DNA from: Acholeplasma sp.
GTDB taxonomy: Bacteria; Bacillota_I; Bacilli_A; Acholeplasmatales; Acholeplasmataceae
Length of the DNA stretch: 38,320 nt
Direction of reading: 5' to 3'
NCBI GenBank assembly: GCA_003605085.1
Contig: QZKD01000017.1
Location: 1 to 38,320 of the forward strand
This document shows positions 22,872-32,200 of the stretch, in pieces. Positions within the stretch are counted from its first letter, which is position 1; each line of letters opens with the position of its first letter. Under the pieces are notes generated by a model. It saw only the letters and a list, made by a program, of their open reading frames with translations. It was not told where the DNA came from and made no database searches. A program made the position numbers and the translations under genes.

Positions 22872-23650
22872 AAGACAGCAACCTTCTTAAACATAATATC
22901 ATCTTCGGTGAGTTCACGATCATAGATCATCTTTAAAATATCTTCAGTAATGGCACTTGAAGGACCATCAAAGACGATTTCACCTGCTTTGATACCGATC
23001 ACACGTTTGACGAACTTGAGTGCCACGTCCACGTGGTGCATGTTCGCGATAATCGTGATGTTATATTCTTGATTGATACGTTTAAAGTCTGTCATAATCA
23101 TGTCTGCAGTGACAGGGTCTAAAGATGCTACAGGTTCATCGGCTAAGATGATGGTAGGATCTTGAGCAAGGGTGCGCGATAGGGCAACACGTTGCATCTG
23201 ACCACCAGAGAGCTGATCTGCACGGATAAACGCTTTATCTAAAATACCGACTTTATGAAGTGCTTCTAGAGCATCAAGATGGTCCTTTTTGGAGTAATAT
23301 CCCAAAATTGAAGCTAAAAAGCCTTTATCAGCAATTTTAGCAGCGAGCACATTTTTGATGACTGTGGTTCTTTCCACGAGATTAAATGACTGGAAGACCA
23401 TACCAATTTGTCGGCGGAATTTTCTTAAGGGAAGTCCTTTTAAGGATTCATCGACTAAGACCTCATTGACAATGAGTTGTCCTGATGTCGGTTCAATCAT
23501 TTTGTTGATAAGACGTATTAATGTGGATTTACCGGCTCCACTTAAGCCGATAATCGCGACAAACTCGCCTTGTTTAATTTGTAAAGAGACGTTTTTGAGA
23601 GCAACGGTTCCATTGGGATACTGTTTGCCAACATTGTTAAAATTAATCAT
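22868..23650 (-). CDS. phnC: Phosphonate-type ABC transporter ATP-binding protein
   Basis: This 260-residue cytosolic ATPase has Walker A GLSGAGKST (residues 35-43), the Q-loop MVFQSFNLVERTTV, signature LSGGQMQR, Walker B IILADEPVASLD and the switch His (ANMHHVD). Length and motifs match PhnC, the motor of the PhnCDE importer. AGGAGC lies before the ATG. It is separated from phnD by 90 bp holding a perfect hairpin, and overlaps the first permease gene. Confidence 0.95.
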   Translation of the reverse strand: MINFNNVGKQYPNGTVALKNVSLQIKQGEFVAIIGLSGAGKSTLIRLINKMIEPTSGQLIVNEVLVDESLKGLPLRKFRRQIGMVFQSFNLVERTTVIKNVLAAKIADKGFLASILGYYSKKDHLDALEALHKVGILDKAFIRADQLSGGQMQRVALSRTLAQDPTIILADEPVASLDPVTADMIMTDFKRINQEYNITIIANMHHVDVALKFVKRVIGIKAGEIVFDGPSSAITEDILKMIYDRELTEDDIMFKKVAVL

Positions 23651-23673
23651 ATTCGTGCTCCTAGATGAACATA

Positions 23674-23698
23674 GAAGGCTAGTGTGTTACTAGCCTTC
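23674..23698 (-). promoter_or_regulatory. Intercistronic hairpin between phnD and phnC
   Basis: A perfect 10-bp stem (GAAGGCTAGT with ACTAGCCTTC) has a 5-nt loop. There is no T-run on minus, so it is more likely an mRNA-stabilising or attenuating element than a full terminator. It would let the binding protein be made in excess over the transporter. Confidence 0.65.
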
Positions 23699-23740
23699 AT
23701 GCTCAGAATTTTTAATGACGTTAAGAATTAAAATTTTAAA

Positions 23741-24760
23741 TTAATTACCAGATACGATAGCTTGTGCAATTCTTGCTGCTTCATAGTCTTCATCGGTAAC
23801 GATTGCATAACCTGTATGGCTATAGACAGCAAATACTGCTAAACCATCTTCAGTAGCGACTAATTCCATGAAAGCGGTTTGTAAATCTGCCTTAAGTTGA
23901 GAATTAACAGTTTGATTAGATACGGCGATGGTGTCATTGAAAATACCTGGAGTTACGATGATAACATCGGTTTCTTCCCAAATCGATAAGTCACGACCAT
24001 ATCCACCTTCACCATCTAAAATCCATTCGTCAGCATAATCTCTTCTTGCATCGGCATAAAGAGAAACGACGTCATAGGTTCCAGCAGCTAAACCAGCAAG
24101 TGAGTTACCATAACCACCAGTAGGTGCTTGGTTGGTTAAATCGGTGACTTTCTTTTCAAAGTTTTGGAATAACCAAACAGAAGGATAGACGGTACCAGCG
24201 GAAGATGTTGCGCCTTGAACACCCCATTTAGCACTGTTTAAATCTTCCCAAGTTAATGCTGTGCCAGCATTGACCTTGTTAGCAAGTTCTCTACCTTTAG
24301 TAGATGGACCAGCAACGATAATTGAACGATAATAAGTGACTTGGTTATCAACTGGAAGTGTGGGTAGATCATCATTCCAATCTTTAGCGTTTGCAGAATC
24401 TTTGTTCAAACCATTTCTGGTTGCCGCTAAGATAACATCAATGTTGCCATCTTCTGAATAGAGCGCATAGGTTCCACCAGGTAAGAATGCGATATCTGTG
24501 GTTCCAGCATCAAGTGCTTCACCAGCTGCTTCATAGGTAGCAGAGACTTCAACTGTGACGGATTCGAGTTGATCGTAACCCATTTCTTGAAGTTTTTCAA
24601 GAAGCATTGTTTCAAGAGGTTCAACATACTCTAAAATCTGCGCTGGGTCTCTTGATGGGACGAATGTAATCTTTAATGCTGTGATGTCTTTTCCATCAGA
24701 ACATGCAGCTAAACCGAATACTGATACTACGAATAATAAAACGAGTAACAATTTCTTCAT
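23741..24760 (-). CDS. phnD: Phosphonate/phosphite/phosphate-binding lipoprotein
   Basis: This 339-residue surface lipoprotein has lipobox GLAAC with Cys20 and belongs to the PhnD/PtxB type of periplasmic-binding fold. It has the opening strand ALKITFVPSRDPAQI, AGTTDIAFLPGGTYAL, a hinge segment at YYRSIIVAGPST, WGVQGATSSAGTVYPS and GTYDVVSLY. These Ser/Thr-rich loops bind the phospho-anion in the family. The ligand cannot be chosen from sequence, and no C-P lyase, phosphonatase or phosphite dehydrogenase is in the window. First gene of the operon. Confidence 0.93.
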   Translation of the reverse strand: MKKLLLVLLFVVSVFGLAACSDGKDITALKITFVPSRDPAQILEYVEPLETMLLEKLQEMGYDQLESVTVEVSATYEAAGEALDAGTTDIAFLPGGTYALYSEDGNIDVILAATRNGLNKDSANAKDWNDDLPTLPVDNQVTYYRSIIVAGPSTKGRELANKVNAGTALTWEDLNSAKWGVQGATSSAGTVYPSVWLFQNFEKKVTDLTNQAPTGGYGNSLAGLAAGTYDVVSLYADARRDYADEWILDGEGGYGRDLSIWEETDVIIVTPGIFNDTIAVSNQTVNSQLKADLQTAFMELVATEDGLAVFAVYSHTGYAIVTDEDYEAARIAQAIVSGN

Positions 24761-24831
24761 AACTTTATTCTTCTCTCCTCTTATTTTTTAACATGCGATA
24801 ACTATTTATAGTTAGGACATATCTAGTTTTT

Positions 24832-24859
24832 ATTATAACCGTTTTTTACATGATGTAAA
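24832..24859 (-). promoter_or_regulatory. phn operon promoter with palindrome over the -35
   Basis: On minus, TTTACA (24859-24854) and TATAAT (24837-24832) are spaced by 16 nt. The -35 is one arm of a perfect inverted repeat TTTACA-TGA-TGTAAA (24845-24859), a good operator candidate. A second palindrome, TAACTATTTATAGTTA (24799-24814), lies in the leader. Confidence 0.65.
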
Positions 24860-24889
24860 CTATCAAAACCTGATAAATGCAAAAAAATG

Positions 24890-24904
24890 ATGAAATACTT
24901 TCAT
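24890..24904. promoter_or_regulatory. Palindrome ATGAAA-TAC-TTTCAT
   Basis: This is a perfect 6-bp inverted repeat with a 3-nt centre in the phnD/5'-nucleotidase gap. The same hexamers recur inverted at 24931-24947. A shared regulator is possible. Confidence 0.4.
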
Positions 24905-24930
24905 TTCATAGGGTTTTTATTGTTATCTTG

Positions 24931-24947
24931 TTTCATGTATAATGAAA
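24931..24947 (+). promoter_or_regulatory. -10 box within palindrome, 5'-nucleotidase promoter
   Basis: TTTCAT-GTATA-ATGAAA is a perfect inverted repeat that contains TATAAT at 24938-24943, 29 nt before ATG 24972. A protein bound here would block RNA polymerase. Confidence 0.5.
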
Positions 24948-24971
24948 CTAAAGTAAAGTGAGGCAATGCAG

Positions 24972-26492
24972 ATGAAGACACTAAAAATCGTCTATACATC
25001 CGATACGCATGGGAGATTAACCTCCTATGATTTCATAACTCAAGCACCAGGACCTTTTGGATTATCACGACTTTCGTCTTTTCTCAATCAAATAGAAGAC
25101 CCCTTTTTATTATTAGATAATGGTGATTTTCTACAAGGGTCACCTCTTTTAGACTATGCTAGAAAAAACAGTCAAGAAAATCCTGTTGCCACAATGTTTA
25201 ATGCCATGAAGTATCCTTATGTGACCGTAGGAAATCATGATTTTAATTTTGGGCTAGATGTCTTACGTGATTTTGAACATCAATATCAAGGAATGATTCT
25301 TTGCGCGAATATATATAAGGATGATAAACCGTATTTCACACCGTTCGTTATCCATGAAATAGAAAGTTTTAAGATCGCCATTATCGGTGTGACAACAGAA
25401 TATATTCCTTTTTGGGAGAGAAAAGAAAATATCGAAGGTCTTGAGTTTCGAGATGTCGTTCAAACGGTGAAAGATATCATTCAAGAACGAAAATTAAAAG
25501 AAAGAGCCGATTTAATTGTCGTGCTCTATCATGGTGGCTTCGAAAAGGATATGAAGACCGGTGAACCTTTTGGAAGATTCACTGTCGAGAACAAAGGGTA
25601 TGAACTCTTTAAGATTAAAGAAGTTGATCTTTTGCTTACGGGACATCAACATATCTCACAAATTCATGAGAAAGAAGGACGAATTGCCGTTCAAACCTCC
25701 CATAATGGTTTTGAGGCTGGAGTGATTGATGTCACGTTTGAGAATGAAAGACCGTTACTTCAAGCACAACTACTCAAACTGGCGAATTATCCTGTGGATA
25801 TCAACAAGGAATTACTCCTTTCTCCACTGATTGAGAAAACCAATCAATACTTAAGTCAACCGGTAGGTATGATGAGCACCGATATGACGATCATATCCCC
25901 GCTTTCTGCTCGAATCACAAAGCACCCATTGTTTCAATTGATCAACGATGTTCAAAGGGCATACACGAACGCGGAAATATCTTGTTCATCATTACCCAAT
26001 GATACAAGAGGATTACCAAAACAAGTGACATTAAGAGATATCTTTTTAAGTTTCCCGTTTGAAAATGATCTCGTCGTATTAGAGGTAACAGGAGAACAAC
26101 TCATAAGGGCGCTTGAACAAAACGCGACCTATTTTACGATCAAAGATGATGAAGTCGAGATTAACTCTAAGTTCTTATTTCCTAAAGTGGAACACTACAA
26201 TTATGACGTATATGACGGGATTGAATATACGATTCATGCAGATCAACCGATAGGTAAGAAAGTAAGTGGAGTTCGTGTCAACGGGAAACCCATCGTATTT
26301 GATAAAGCATATACACTCGCATTAAATTCGTACCGAGCCACAGGCGCTGGTGGCTTTGATGTGTTTCAAGAAGCGAAGATCATTCATACCTATCCGGTAT
26401 CGTACGTCGATATGATATCGAATTATATTCAAAATCATGACATGTTAATAATAAATCTCGTAGATAATTTTCGGATCGTTAAAGGTAAATAA
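24972..26492 (+). CDS. Cytosolic UshA/YunD-like 5'-nucleotidase
   Basis: This 506-residue metallophosphoesterase is of the 5'-nucleotidase family. The dinuclear metal site is intact: Asp11 and His13 (SDTHG), LLDNGDFLQGSP, VGNHDFNFG, LYHGG and LLTGHQH. The C-terminal nucleotide-binding domain holds GGFDVF and the aromatic clamp region. ATG 24972 is preferred over 24966 because AAAGTGAGG is then 8 nt upstream. There is no signal peptide, unlike periplasmic UshA; B. subtilis YunD is a similar cytosolic case. It should release phosphate from nucleotides or related esters. It is divergent from the phn operon, suggesting a shared link to phosphorus supply (inference). Confidence 0.92.
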   Translation: MKTLKIVYTSDTHGRLTSYDFITQAPGPFGLSRLSSFLNQIEDPFLLLDNGDFLQGSPLLDYARKNSQENPVATMFNAMKYPYVTVGNHDFNFGLDVLRDFEHQYQGMILCANIYKDDKPYFTPFVIHEIESFKIAIIGVTTEYIPFWERKENIEGLEFRDVVQTVKDIIQERKLKERADLIVVLYHGGFEKDMKTGEPFGRFTVENKGYELFKIKEVDLLLTGHQHISQIHEKEGRIAVQTSHNGFEAGVIDVTFENERPLLQAQLLKLANYPVDINKELLLSPLIEKTNQYLSQPVGMMSTDMTIISPLSARITKHPLFQLINDVQRAYTNAEISCSSLPNDTRGLPKQVTLRDIFLSFPFENDLVVLEVTGEQLIRALEQNATYFTIKDDEVEINSKFLFPKVEHYNYDVYDGIEYTIHADQPIGKKVSGVRVNGKPIVFDKAYTLALNSYRATGAGGFDVFQEAKIIHTYPVSYVDMISNYIQNHDMLIINLVDNFRIVKGK

Positions 26493-26576
26493 ATATAATA
26501 ACAACGAGCAAATCGCTTTCTATAGAGTAAAAAAAGATAGAGAGCACATAAACCAAAGAAGAATGGGGTGTTAAAG

Positions 26577-27383
26577 ATGCTCATTCATTGCGTGGATTTT
26601 CAAGCTAAAGATACATCGTTTCCCAAACGCTTACCGTTTTATGGAAAATCGATTTCTCTACAAAGTTCAGTAACTTTTTTTGTGGGGGATAACGGTTCAG
26701 GCAAATCGACATTACTTGAATTGATCGCGGAGAAACTTCGATTAATTCGTATCTATCAACCCCAAAAAACCTATGAGAAGCTCACAGCTACCATTGAACA
26801 AGTAATGGATACGTTTACCATCGCCTACACCACACGCCCCAAAGGGGTCTTTTTTGGAGCTGAAGATTTTACATCTTACATCCATTCCCTTGAACAAGAA
26901 AAGATGCATTCGAACATCGAACTTGAGCGTGTGGAGCGTGAATATCAACACAAATCGGTGTTTGCTAAAAGTCAAGCGCGTATGCCTTACGCAAGAACCC
27001 TAAATGACATTGAGCAATTGCATGAAAATGATTTATTGCGGGAATCGCATGGCGAAGCATATCTTGATTTCTTTAAATCGAGAATAAGAGATCATCATCT
27101 CTATCTTCTTGATGAACCAGAAACACCCTTATCGATTCAAAATCAATTTGCTCTCATGATCATCATTAAAGATGCTATCAAACGAGGGTGTCAATTTTTG
27201 ATTGCCACCCATTCTCCCGTGTTAACAGCATTTCCTGATGCTGTCATCTATGAACTTACGGATAGCAATATCCAAGTAAGACGCTATGATGAATTAACTT
27301 TTGTTCAAACGATGAAGGATTTTCTAAACCATAAGGATCGTTATTTACATCGATTATTTGATGATGACTTAAAGAATGAATAG
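26577..27383 (+). CDS. AAA family ATPase (COG3910-like)
   Basis: This 268-residue soluble ATPase has an ABC-type head without transporter features. Walker A is GDNGSGKST (37-45). SHGEAYLDFF replaces the usual LSGGQ signature, Walker B is LYLLDEPETPLS, and the switch is ATHSPVL. This pattern is seen in stand-alone AAA_23/COG3910 proteins, often linked to repair, retron-like or toxin contexts, though no such partner is present. ATG 26577 follows GGGGTG by 6 nt; an in-frame GTG 26568 lies within that site. It follows the nucleotidase gene by 84 bp with only a weak -10 between. Role unknown. Confidence 0.9.
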   Translation: MLIHCVDFQAKDTSFPKRLPFYGKSISLQSSVTFFVGDNGSGKSTLLELIAEKLRLIRIYQPQKTYEKLTATIEQVMDTFTIAYTTRPKGVFFGAEDFTSYIHSLEQEKMHSNIELERVEREYQHKSVFAKSQARMPYARTLNDIEQLHENDLLRESHGEAYLDFFKSRIRDHHLYLLDEPETPLSIQNQFALMIIIKDAIKRGCQFLIATHSPVLTAFPDAVIYELTDSNIQVRRYDELTFVQTMKDFLNHKDRYLHRLFDDDLKNE

Positions 27384-27437
27384 ATAATGTTTTAAATGAT
27401 GTCTTCATGATTAATGAATACGGCTTCACTAAGAGTG

Positions 27438-27446
27438 TGATAGAAT
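27438..27446 (+). promoter_or_regulatory. Extended -10 for the PTS operon
   Basis: TGATAGAAT lies 50 nt before ATG 27497, after a gene-free stretch. There is no clear -35 and no obvious operator. Confidence 0.45.
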
Positions 27447-27496
27447 AAAACGTAGAAGTCATGGAAGATCATCATCTTGATTACAGGAGGAATTAT

Positions 27497-27826
27497 ATGC
27501 CTAAAATCATTGCTGTCACATCATGTCCCACCGGGATTGCTCATACCTATATGGCTGCAGAAATGCTTGAAAAAGCTGGGAAAACTTTAGGAATCCAAAT
27601 CAAAGTCGAAACCAATGGTCTCATTGGTGTTGAAAATAAACTCTCTGAAAAAGATATCATTGAAGCGGATGCTGTGATTGTTGCTGCAGACGCAAAGGTC
27701 GATATGAAGCGATTTCACGGCAAGCCTCTCATCGAAGTGAGTGTGAGAGAAGGAATTAAACACGCGAACGAATTGATTCAGGATGCGATAGAAAATAAGT
27801 ATCCTATCTATCAGTATAAAGAGTAA
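27497..27826 (+). CDS. PTS fructose-type EIIB component
   Basis: This 109-residue cytosolic phosphocarrier matches the fructose-family IIB domain: IIAVTSCPTGIAHTYMAAEML with the phosphorylated Cys10, then ETNGLIGVENKLSEKDI and ADAVIVAAD. It passes phosphate from an EIIA to the sugar during uptake. AGGAGG lies 6 nt before ATG 27497; a longer frame from 27461 has no ribosome site. It is the first gene of a three-gene operon encoding EIIB, EIIC and an HPr-like protein as separate polypeptides, unlike the fused FruA of many bacteria. Confidence 0.93.
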   Translation: MPKIIAVTSCPTGIAHTYMAAEMLEKAGKTLGIQIKVETNGLIGVENKLSEKDIIEADAVIVAADAKVDMKRFHGKPLIEVSVREGIKHANELIQDAIENKYPIYQYKE

Positions 27827-27838
27827 ACATGGAGTGCT

Positions 27839-28873
27839 ATGAAACCATCTTCGTTTTATAAAAACTTAATGAGTGGTGTTTCACAAATGATTCCTTTTGT
27901 TGTTGCAGGAGGGATTTTAATCTCGCTTGCCTATGTATTTGATGCGGCAAGCGTAGGATTAGAGACATATGGTACCAATACGGTTTTAGCTAAGTTTTTA
28001 TATGATACAGGTCAAGTTGCTTTTATGTTTATGCTACCTGTCTTTGCAGGATTCATTGCGTTTGCGATTGCGGATCGTCCAGGACTTGTTCCGGGATTTG
28101 TCGCAGGAGCGTTAGCGTATACAGGTGGATCTAGTTTTCTAGGAGCATTATTAGGTGGATTTGCAGCTGGATACATTATCGAACTCTTGAAGAAAGCATT
28201 TGGATTTCTTCCCCGTTCGTTTGCACAGATCAAACCCGTCTTAATCTTTCCACTACTTTCCACTCTGCTTATCGCATTAATCATGCTAGGAATCAATATT
28301 TTTGTGACACCCATGACCAATCTTTTAAAAGATTTTTTAGAGGATTTGAGTGGAACCAGTGCGATTATTGTCGGACTGATTGCAGGTGGCATGATGGCTA
28401 TCGATATGGGAGGTCCCATCAATAAAGCCGCGTATGTCGTTGGTGTTGCCTCAATTACTGGAGGAACATCAAGTACACTCATGGCTGCAGTTATGGCCGG
28501 TGGCATGACTCCCCCTTTAGGGATTGCTTTAGCGACACTCCTATTCAAAGATCGTTTCACCAGACAACAACAGATCGCAGGCAAATCTAACTGGATTATG
28601 GGAGCTACCTTCATCACTGAAGGAGCGATTCCATATGCAGCAGCGAATCCTAAAAAAGTCATTCCAGCTATCGTCTTAGGATCTGCTTTAGCAGGCATGA
28701 TTTCTGCGAGTTTAGGTGTTTCAGTTCCAGCACCGCACGGTGGACTCTTTGTCGTCTTTATTATGGAAAATTGGTGGGGCTTTTTAATTGCTCTTACTTC
28801 AGGCATGAGTTTAACCGCACTTTTACTTAAGATATTACTACCTAAAGCACACGAGGAGAATGAAAATCAATGA
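27839..28873 (+). CDS. PTS fructose-type EIIC permease
   Basis: This 344-residue membrane permease is full length for a fructose-family IIC. It opens with the typical YKNLMSGVSQMIPFVVAGGI and also shows RPGLVPGFVAGALA, MAIDMGGPINKAAY, ITEGAIPYAAANPKKVIP and VPAPHGGLFV. These line the substrate and gate region. About nine to ten helices are expected. GGAG precedes ATG 27839. The sugar is probably fructose, mannose or a related ketose or polyol; the sequence does not decide. The stop overlaps the HPr-like start (ATGA). Confidence 0.94.
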   Translation: MKPSSFYKNLMSGVSQMIPFVVAGGILISLAYVFDAASVGLETYGTNTVLAKFLYDTGQVAFMFMLPVFAGFIAFAIADRPGLVPGFVAGALAYTGGSSFLGALLGGFAAGYIIELLKKAFGFLPRSFAQIKPVLIFPLLSTLLIALIMLGINIFVTPMTNLLKDFLEDLSGTSAIIVGLIAGGMMAIDMGGPINKAAYVVGVASITGGTSSTLMAAVMAGGMTPPLGIALATLLFKDRFTRQQQIAGKSNWIMGATFITEGAIPYAAANPKKVIPAIVLGSALAGMISASLGVSVPAPHGGLFVVFIMENWWGFLIALTSGMSLTALLLKILLPKAHEENENQ

Positions 28874-29130
28874 CAGTATTATCCTATACCATTAAAAGTG
28901 AAGAAGGCCTTCACGCGAGACCAGCAACGGATTTAGTACGTTTAGCGACAACCTTTAAGGGCACGATAGAGATTGAATACCGGATTCGTGTCAATATGAA
29001 ATCGATGCTCATGGTTTTAAGTTTAGGTATATATCAAGGAGAAACGTTTACGATTTATATGAATGGTGAAGATGAGCATCTTATGAAAGAAAAAATTGAA
29101 GAAGTCCTTTTAAAAGAAGGATTGATCTGA
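28870..29130 (+). CDS. HPr-like phosphocarrier protein
   Basis: This 86-residue protein has the HPr fold and length. GLHARPATDLVRLA carries the active His15, and MKSMLMVLSLGI holds the regulatory Ser region (Ser46 equivalent), followed by GETFTIYMNGEDE. Placed in a PTS operon after EIIC, it could be a dedicated FPr-like carrier rather than the general HPr. No EIIA or enzyme I is in the window. Its strong terminator closes the operon. Confidence 0.92.
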   Translation: MTVLSYTIKSEEGLHARPATDLVRLATTFKGTIEIEYRIRVNMKSMLMVLSLGIYQGETFTIYMNGEDEHLMKEKIEEVLLKEGLI

Positions 29131-29134
29131 CGAT

Positions 29135-29162
29135 AAGGACTAGATTTTTCTAGTCTTTTTTT
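29135..29162 (+). terminator. Terminator of the PTS operon
   Basis: AAGGACTAG pairs with CTAGTCTTT (one G-T) around a 6-nt loop, followed by seven or more T. It lies 5 nt after the HPr-like stop. Confidence 0.87.
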
Positions 29163-29177
29163 ATGCACTTATACCTC

Positions 29178-29206
29178 TTGTTTACGCGTTTGAAAGATGT
29201 TAAGAT
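29178..29206 (+). promoter_or_regulatory. Promoter of the 1204-residue lipoprotein gene
   Basis: TTGTTT and TAAGAT are spaced by 17 nt, ending 36 nt before ATG 29243. It is a moderate sigma-A match. Confidence 0.5.
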
Positions 29207-29242
29207 TAAAGTAAAGAAACGTATCCCCTAGAGGAGGATCAC

Positions 29243-32200
29243 ATGAGAAGAATACAACACATAGGAGCGATTGTTTTCGCTCTATTTATGGTTTTTTTGT
29301 TGGTAGGTTGTATCGAAGAAGAACGCACCATCGTCAATGTCGAGATCGATCCTTTATCCATCGCAGAAGATTTTGACGTTTCAGACTTCTCCATTTCAGA
29401 TTTGAAATTGATCGTGACTTTTTCTGATGAGACAGAAGAAACGGTGACAGTCACAGAAGCCATGATTTCAAGTGCGGATCTAGCCATGCTTCTGTATCGC
29501 GGTACCTATGAGATAACGATCAATTATCAAGATCTTACGGTAGAATTGACGTTGGTTTTGCATGATCAAGTGACGGAAACGATCCTTTTTGGATATTATG
29601 AATATGCCACGATCACCTTAGGATTTGTCGGAACATATGAAGCATGGATCGATTCCATAACAAGTCAAGGAACACTTCAAATACTTAAAGCAGAATATAA
29701 TGCTCAAAATGAAGTGGTTCTTACCTTGTCTAACATGCAAACAGTGAATCTAGGGCAGATGATTACCGAAACCTATGAAGTGACTTTTTATGATAAAGAT
29801 GGCAATGTAATCGCGTTGATTGTTGTACCAAGAGGGGGTTCAGCGATTCCACCTGCAGGACCAGAAGTCCCCGATTATACCTTTATCGGATGGGATGGTG
29901 TCTATCAAAATGTAATGAGCGATGTCATCGTCTATCCGATTTATCAGAGAAACTATACTGAGATTACGGTCGATGATGCCGATGAACTCATCATCTCGAT
30001 CGACCGATTAGAACACGCCCAATTTGAAGTGGATCTCGATTCTATTTTCTCGCAAACATCAGAAACCATGGGTCAACAGGAATCAAGAACGCTGTCATCT
30101 ATTTTAAACACAGCGACTCAAATGGATACCGATCCATTTGGTCCTGATTACTATATTCCCCACAACTACTGGCAACACATGTTTTACCATGAGAGTCTTT
30201 ATGAACAACCCGCGATCATCGATGGATATCATGTCATCACACAAACACTTACGACCTATAGTGATCATGCCTTAAACAATCTCTATGAAACGACCGAACA
30301 AGTCACTTCTCACGCAAGAGAGCGTGCGGATTGGGCAGTGGAGTACATTACTGTCGTGGATACATGGGTCAATGATGGTGATTTTAAATATTTATTGCAC
30401 TATGATGAAGTTTTAGATCGTGTAGAACTCTATACCATTTGGAATTATGAACCACTTTCGATTACATCCTATGAAAAGATTTATGTCTTCTATAACATCA
30501 ACGGTGAAGAAGTCATTGAAAGCTGGGTGTATCAGATCTATTCTGATCCTGCAGAACCAGGGTATCCAGGTGTGATGGGGTATCACAATTCTGTGGGTGG
30601 TCGTGATTTTAACTATTACGCAGTATGGCTTGATGAGTCTTATGAGCCCAATCAGATGCACCACTTCCGCGGGATTAACATGAATGAAGAAGGGTATTAT
30701 GAGTATTATGATAATGATTTGCACATGATTTCAGGAGATTACGGTTGGTATACCATTCAACCTTATATTTATCCTAACTTAGAAGAAATCGTGTATGTCG
30801 ATCAACCCAACATCACGCTTTATTCACCAGATGCATCAAGCAATGTCATCACCATCTTTAAAAACTTTGATTCAGGATATCAAGTAAGTCTTTATTTACC
30901 CGCCATGAATGGGGTAGAAGCACTCCTCGTGGAAGAGGGCGGGATGTATCAAGAAAATCAAGATTCTCCTGCAACACAAGCCATGCTCACCGAAAATGGA
31001 TTTACAACGATGCCTGATTGGTGGGTTGTTGAAAATCATAATATAGAGATTATGAAAGGACTCAGAACAAGTCAAGGGACTTTCTATGAAGAACATGGCA
31101 TTCTTTCAGGAACAGTCACCTTACAGTTCATCAATATCGATATCGGTAGCGAAGGATTAAGAGATTACGATTATTATTACAATCGCTTTGGCGTGGCGAT
31201 ACTCTACATTGATGTGGATACCATCGAGGATGTCGTGACTGAATTAACCGCTTACCTCGAAGAGATAGGTTTAAGCTATAAGTATGGGGATACCGCATTG
31301 CTCTTTGAAGAGATGGGATATGTCTATGCAAACTATGAAGCACTAGGTCAAGACGTGAGGGTCACTAATTATACGCTATGGGGACCTGAAGCGATGTATA
31401 CCGATTATGAGACGTATCTCTCTGCTGTTGATGAGATCGTGAGTAATCTCGAGATTCGTGATGATTTAATGGCGATGGAAGAAACCTTTAGTCTCATCTC
31501 CATGTCAGAAATGCCTGCGAAAACAGATTTAGATAGCATTACGTTTATTCGTACAGAAAATGCGATTGTGGGTGCATTAGAGTTAATGGGGACTTTTTTA
31601 TCCACAGATCAATTAACGGCGACACTTTCTCGCTCACCCCTCTTGCAAATCAATAAATCCTATAGTCTGTATTACGGATTAATGATTGGTGGACGGTTGA
31701 TTGAACTTGCCCATACGACACCCCAGGTGTTTACTGGACAAGATTTAAGTTTCTCAAGTGACTTTAGGATAGATATCCCCTTGGATCTGGTCATCGGTGA
31801 TTATCAACTCGTCGTCTTCTTTGCGAAAAATACCGAAGATGGATTCATCAGAATATCCAATATCATGCCTGCACCTGTGGGCGATTTCATGGGTTTCGAG
31901 TTTTATCTTCTATATGATGAATTTACGGAAGAGGCGATCACATTCAAACCCATCTATGTAGATGGATCAGTCATCTTTAGTTTTTTTAAAATCGACGCAT
32001 TTTCACCTAAGGTCTATATTAAGAACAATGAACCCTTTGAAACGACCTATGAAGAGTATGAATTCCATGGACTTCAAGGTCGTATTGATGCCACGTTGAT
32101 CGCACCTTTTTATGCACAGGTGAGGGATCTTATTAAAGCTTTATATGTTATGGACAATTTTGATGGAGAAATGGAACTCAACGAAGAAAACTTTAGTGAG

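Noticed and set aside
28012-28806. Long open frame (264 codons) on minus opposite the EIIC gene
   Set aside because: It is a mirror of the strongly supported EIIC gene, with low-complexity Pro/Ala-rich translation, no family features and no ribosome site.
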